A stretch of 5,404 nt of DNA from Anaerolineae bacterium (GTDB lineage: Bacteria; Chloroflexota; Anaerolineae; JAFGEY01): NCBI GenBank assembly GCA_016929775.1, contig JAFGIE010000105.1, forward strand, positions 1 to 5,404. The letters are read 5' to 3'. The notes under the pieces were generated by a model. That model had not been told where the DNA came from. It searched no databases and worked only from the letters and a program-made list of their open reading frames with translations. Positions 4,558 through 5,404 of the stretch are shown here, piece by piece; the first letter of the stretch is position 1, and the number at the start of each line of letters is the position of its first letter. The position numbers and the translations under genes are program-made.

Positions 4558-5004
4558 ATGCTAGGGAGACCGTTTGGCACCAGAAGGAACACGTGGAGAG
4601 AGATGGAGCGCCTGCAGCGCGAGATGAACCGCCTGTTTGACGACATGCCGGCGCGCACGCCTCGATACCCCGCCCCACGCTATCCGGCGATGAACGTGTG
4701 GACGAACGAGAACGGCGCCGTGTTGACCGCTGAGCTGCCGGGCTGTGACCCGGCGGCGCTCGACGTGACCGTGGTGGACAATACCCTGACCGTGTCAGGA
4801 GAGCGCGCCCCGGAGCAGGCGGGCGAGAGCGTGACCTATCACCGCCGCGAGCGAAGCTGCGGGCGCTTTAGCCGCACCTTCCAGCTCCCCTTTACCGTCG
4901 AGGCGGGCGCAGTCGAAGCCACGTTCGAGAACGGCGTGCTCCACATTACGCTGCCGCGCGCCGAAGCGGACAAGCCGAAAAAGATCGAGATCACAGCGGG
5001 CTAG
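4558..5004 (+). CDS. Hsp20/alpha-crystallin family small heat-shock protein
   Basis: Small heat-shock proteins are ATP-independent holdases that form cytoplasmic oligomers and keep unfolding proteins refoldable for Hsp70/ClpB systems. The 148-residue product has the usual length and order. An amphipathic N-terminal arm (TWREMERLQREMNRLFDDM, 12-30) is followed by a Pro/Arg/Tyr-rich linker (31-43). The alpha-crystallin domain spans about 44-134, with AELPGCDPAALDV at 58-70, LTVSGER at 77-83 and the signature NGVL at 125-128. The C-terminal I-x-I anchor is IEI (143-145), which docks on neighbouring subunits. The start is well set by AAGGAG at 4546-4551, 6 nt upstream. It is followed after 76 nt by a second Hsp20 gene with no terminator between, so they are probably co-transcribed. 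The leader inverted repeat suggests stress regulation. Confidence 0.96.
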   Translation: MLGRPFGTRRNTWREMERLQREMNRLFDDMPARTPRYPAPRYPAMNVWTNENGAVLTAELPGCDPAALDVTVVDNTLTVSGERAPEQAGESVTYHRRERSCGRFSRTFQLPFTVEAGAVEATFENGVLHITLPRAEADKPKKIEITAG

Positions 5005-5080
5005 TACGCCGCCTTCCGCGACAGGAGCGCCCGGCAAGGCGCAATGGCCCCTTATCCCGAGAGACGAACGGAGTATAGAG

Positions 5081-5404
5081 ATGGCAAACGAAACGGAACT
5101 ACAAGTACAGGATACGGAAAAGCAGGAAGTGGAGTTGGGTGATGCGGAGCGCACGCGCGACCGTAAGGCGTTTGTCCCCCGCGTTGACATCTATGAGGCT
5201 GGGGACAAGATCGTCGTGGTCGCCGATATGCCGGATCTGAACGAACAGTCGATCGACATCACCCTCGACAAGGCCGTCCTGTCGATCACGGGCTACGTCG
5301 ACCCCGCCCCGCCCGAAGGCTATGACCTGGCGTACGCCGAGTACGACGTCGGCGATTTCCAGCGCAGCTTCCGGTTGTCCGACCAGATCGACCAGGACAA
5401 GATC
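5081..5404 (+). CDS. Second Hsp20-family small heat-shock protein, N-terminal part
   Basis: The 108 codons to the window edge are open. The product begins with an acidic, glutamate-rich N-terminus (2-24) unlike the amphipathic arm of the upstream Hsp20. An alpha-crystallin domain then begins: FVPRVDIYEAGDKIVVVADMP at 31-51, IDITLDKAVLSITGY at 58-72 and a loop ending FQRSFRLSDQID. The Gly-Val-Leu motif and I-x-I tail are expected beyond the window. It probably works with the preceding paralogue in mixed or separate chaperone oligomers. The ATG at 5081 has GGAG at 5070-5073, 7 nt upstream. The 76-nt gap after the first gene shows no hairpin with a T-run, which supports an operon. Confidence 0.92.
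   Translation, partial: MANETELQVQDTEKQEVELGDAERTRDRKAFVPRVDIYEAGDKIVVVADMPDLNEQSIDITLDKAVLSITGYVDPAPPEGYDLAYAEYDVGDFQRSFRLSDQIDQDKI

Overview
The window looks like chromosomal DNA from a GC-rich bacterium, most likely a member of the Chloroflexota (Anaerolineae or Chloroflexia type), possibly thermophilic. This is an inference. It rests on the strong G/C preference at third codon positions, a RecJ with a long C-terminal extension, a LysW-type zinc-ribbon protein, and small palindromic repeats both between genes and inside a coding region. No 16S rRNA or other taxonomic marker is present.

Layout. Positions 1-356 (minus strand) hold the N-terminal part of a small, possibly PsbP-like protein, with a clear promoter at 435-463 and a 10-bp inverted repeat around its -35 element. 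Positions 500-2917 (minus) encode an 805-residue RecJ single-strand DNA exonuclease, transcribed from a good promoter at 2958-2986. A palindromic repeat at 642-670 lies inside the recJ reading frame. Positions 2918-3309 are a divergent intergenic region with two outward-facing promoters flanking an array of short hairpin repeats (3019-3230).

The rest is on the plus strand. An OmpR/PhoB-family response regulator (3310-3990) has a receiver domain that has lost its phospho-acceptor aspartate. It is followed by a regulatory segment with 11-bp-phased direct repeats and an extended -10 promoter (4015-4071), then a 68-residue LysW-like zinc-ribbon protein with an acidic tail (4132-4338) and a clear rho-independent terminator (4371-4406). 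A second transcription unit holds two successive small heat-shock proteins of the Hsp20 family (4558-5004, and 5081 running off the window end). Its 5' leader contains a 9-bp inverted repeat and an alternative pairing partner.

How the genes may work together. RecJ acts in DNA repair and stands apart with its own promoter. The orphan response regulator, the zinc-ribbon protein and the two Hsp20 chaperones form a plausible stress-response neighbourhood. The strongest new hypothesis is that the phosphorylation-independent regulator binds the phased repeats just downstream of its own gene and activates the zinc-ribbon gene. No histidine kinase, transposase, CRISPR array, tRNA or rRNA was recognised.
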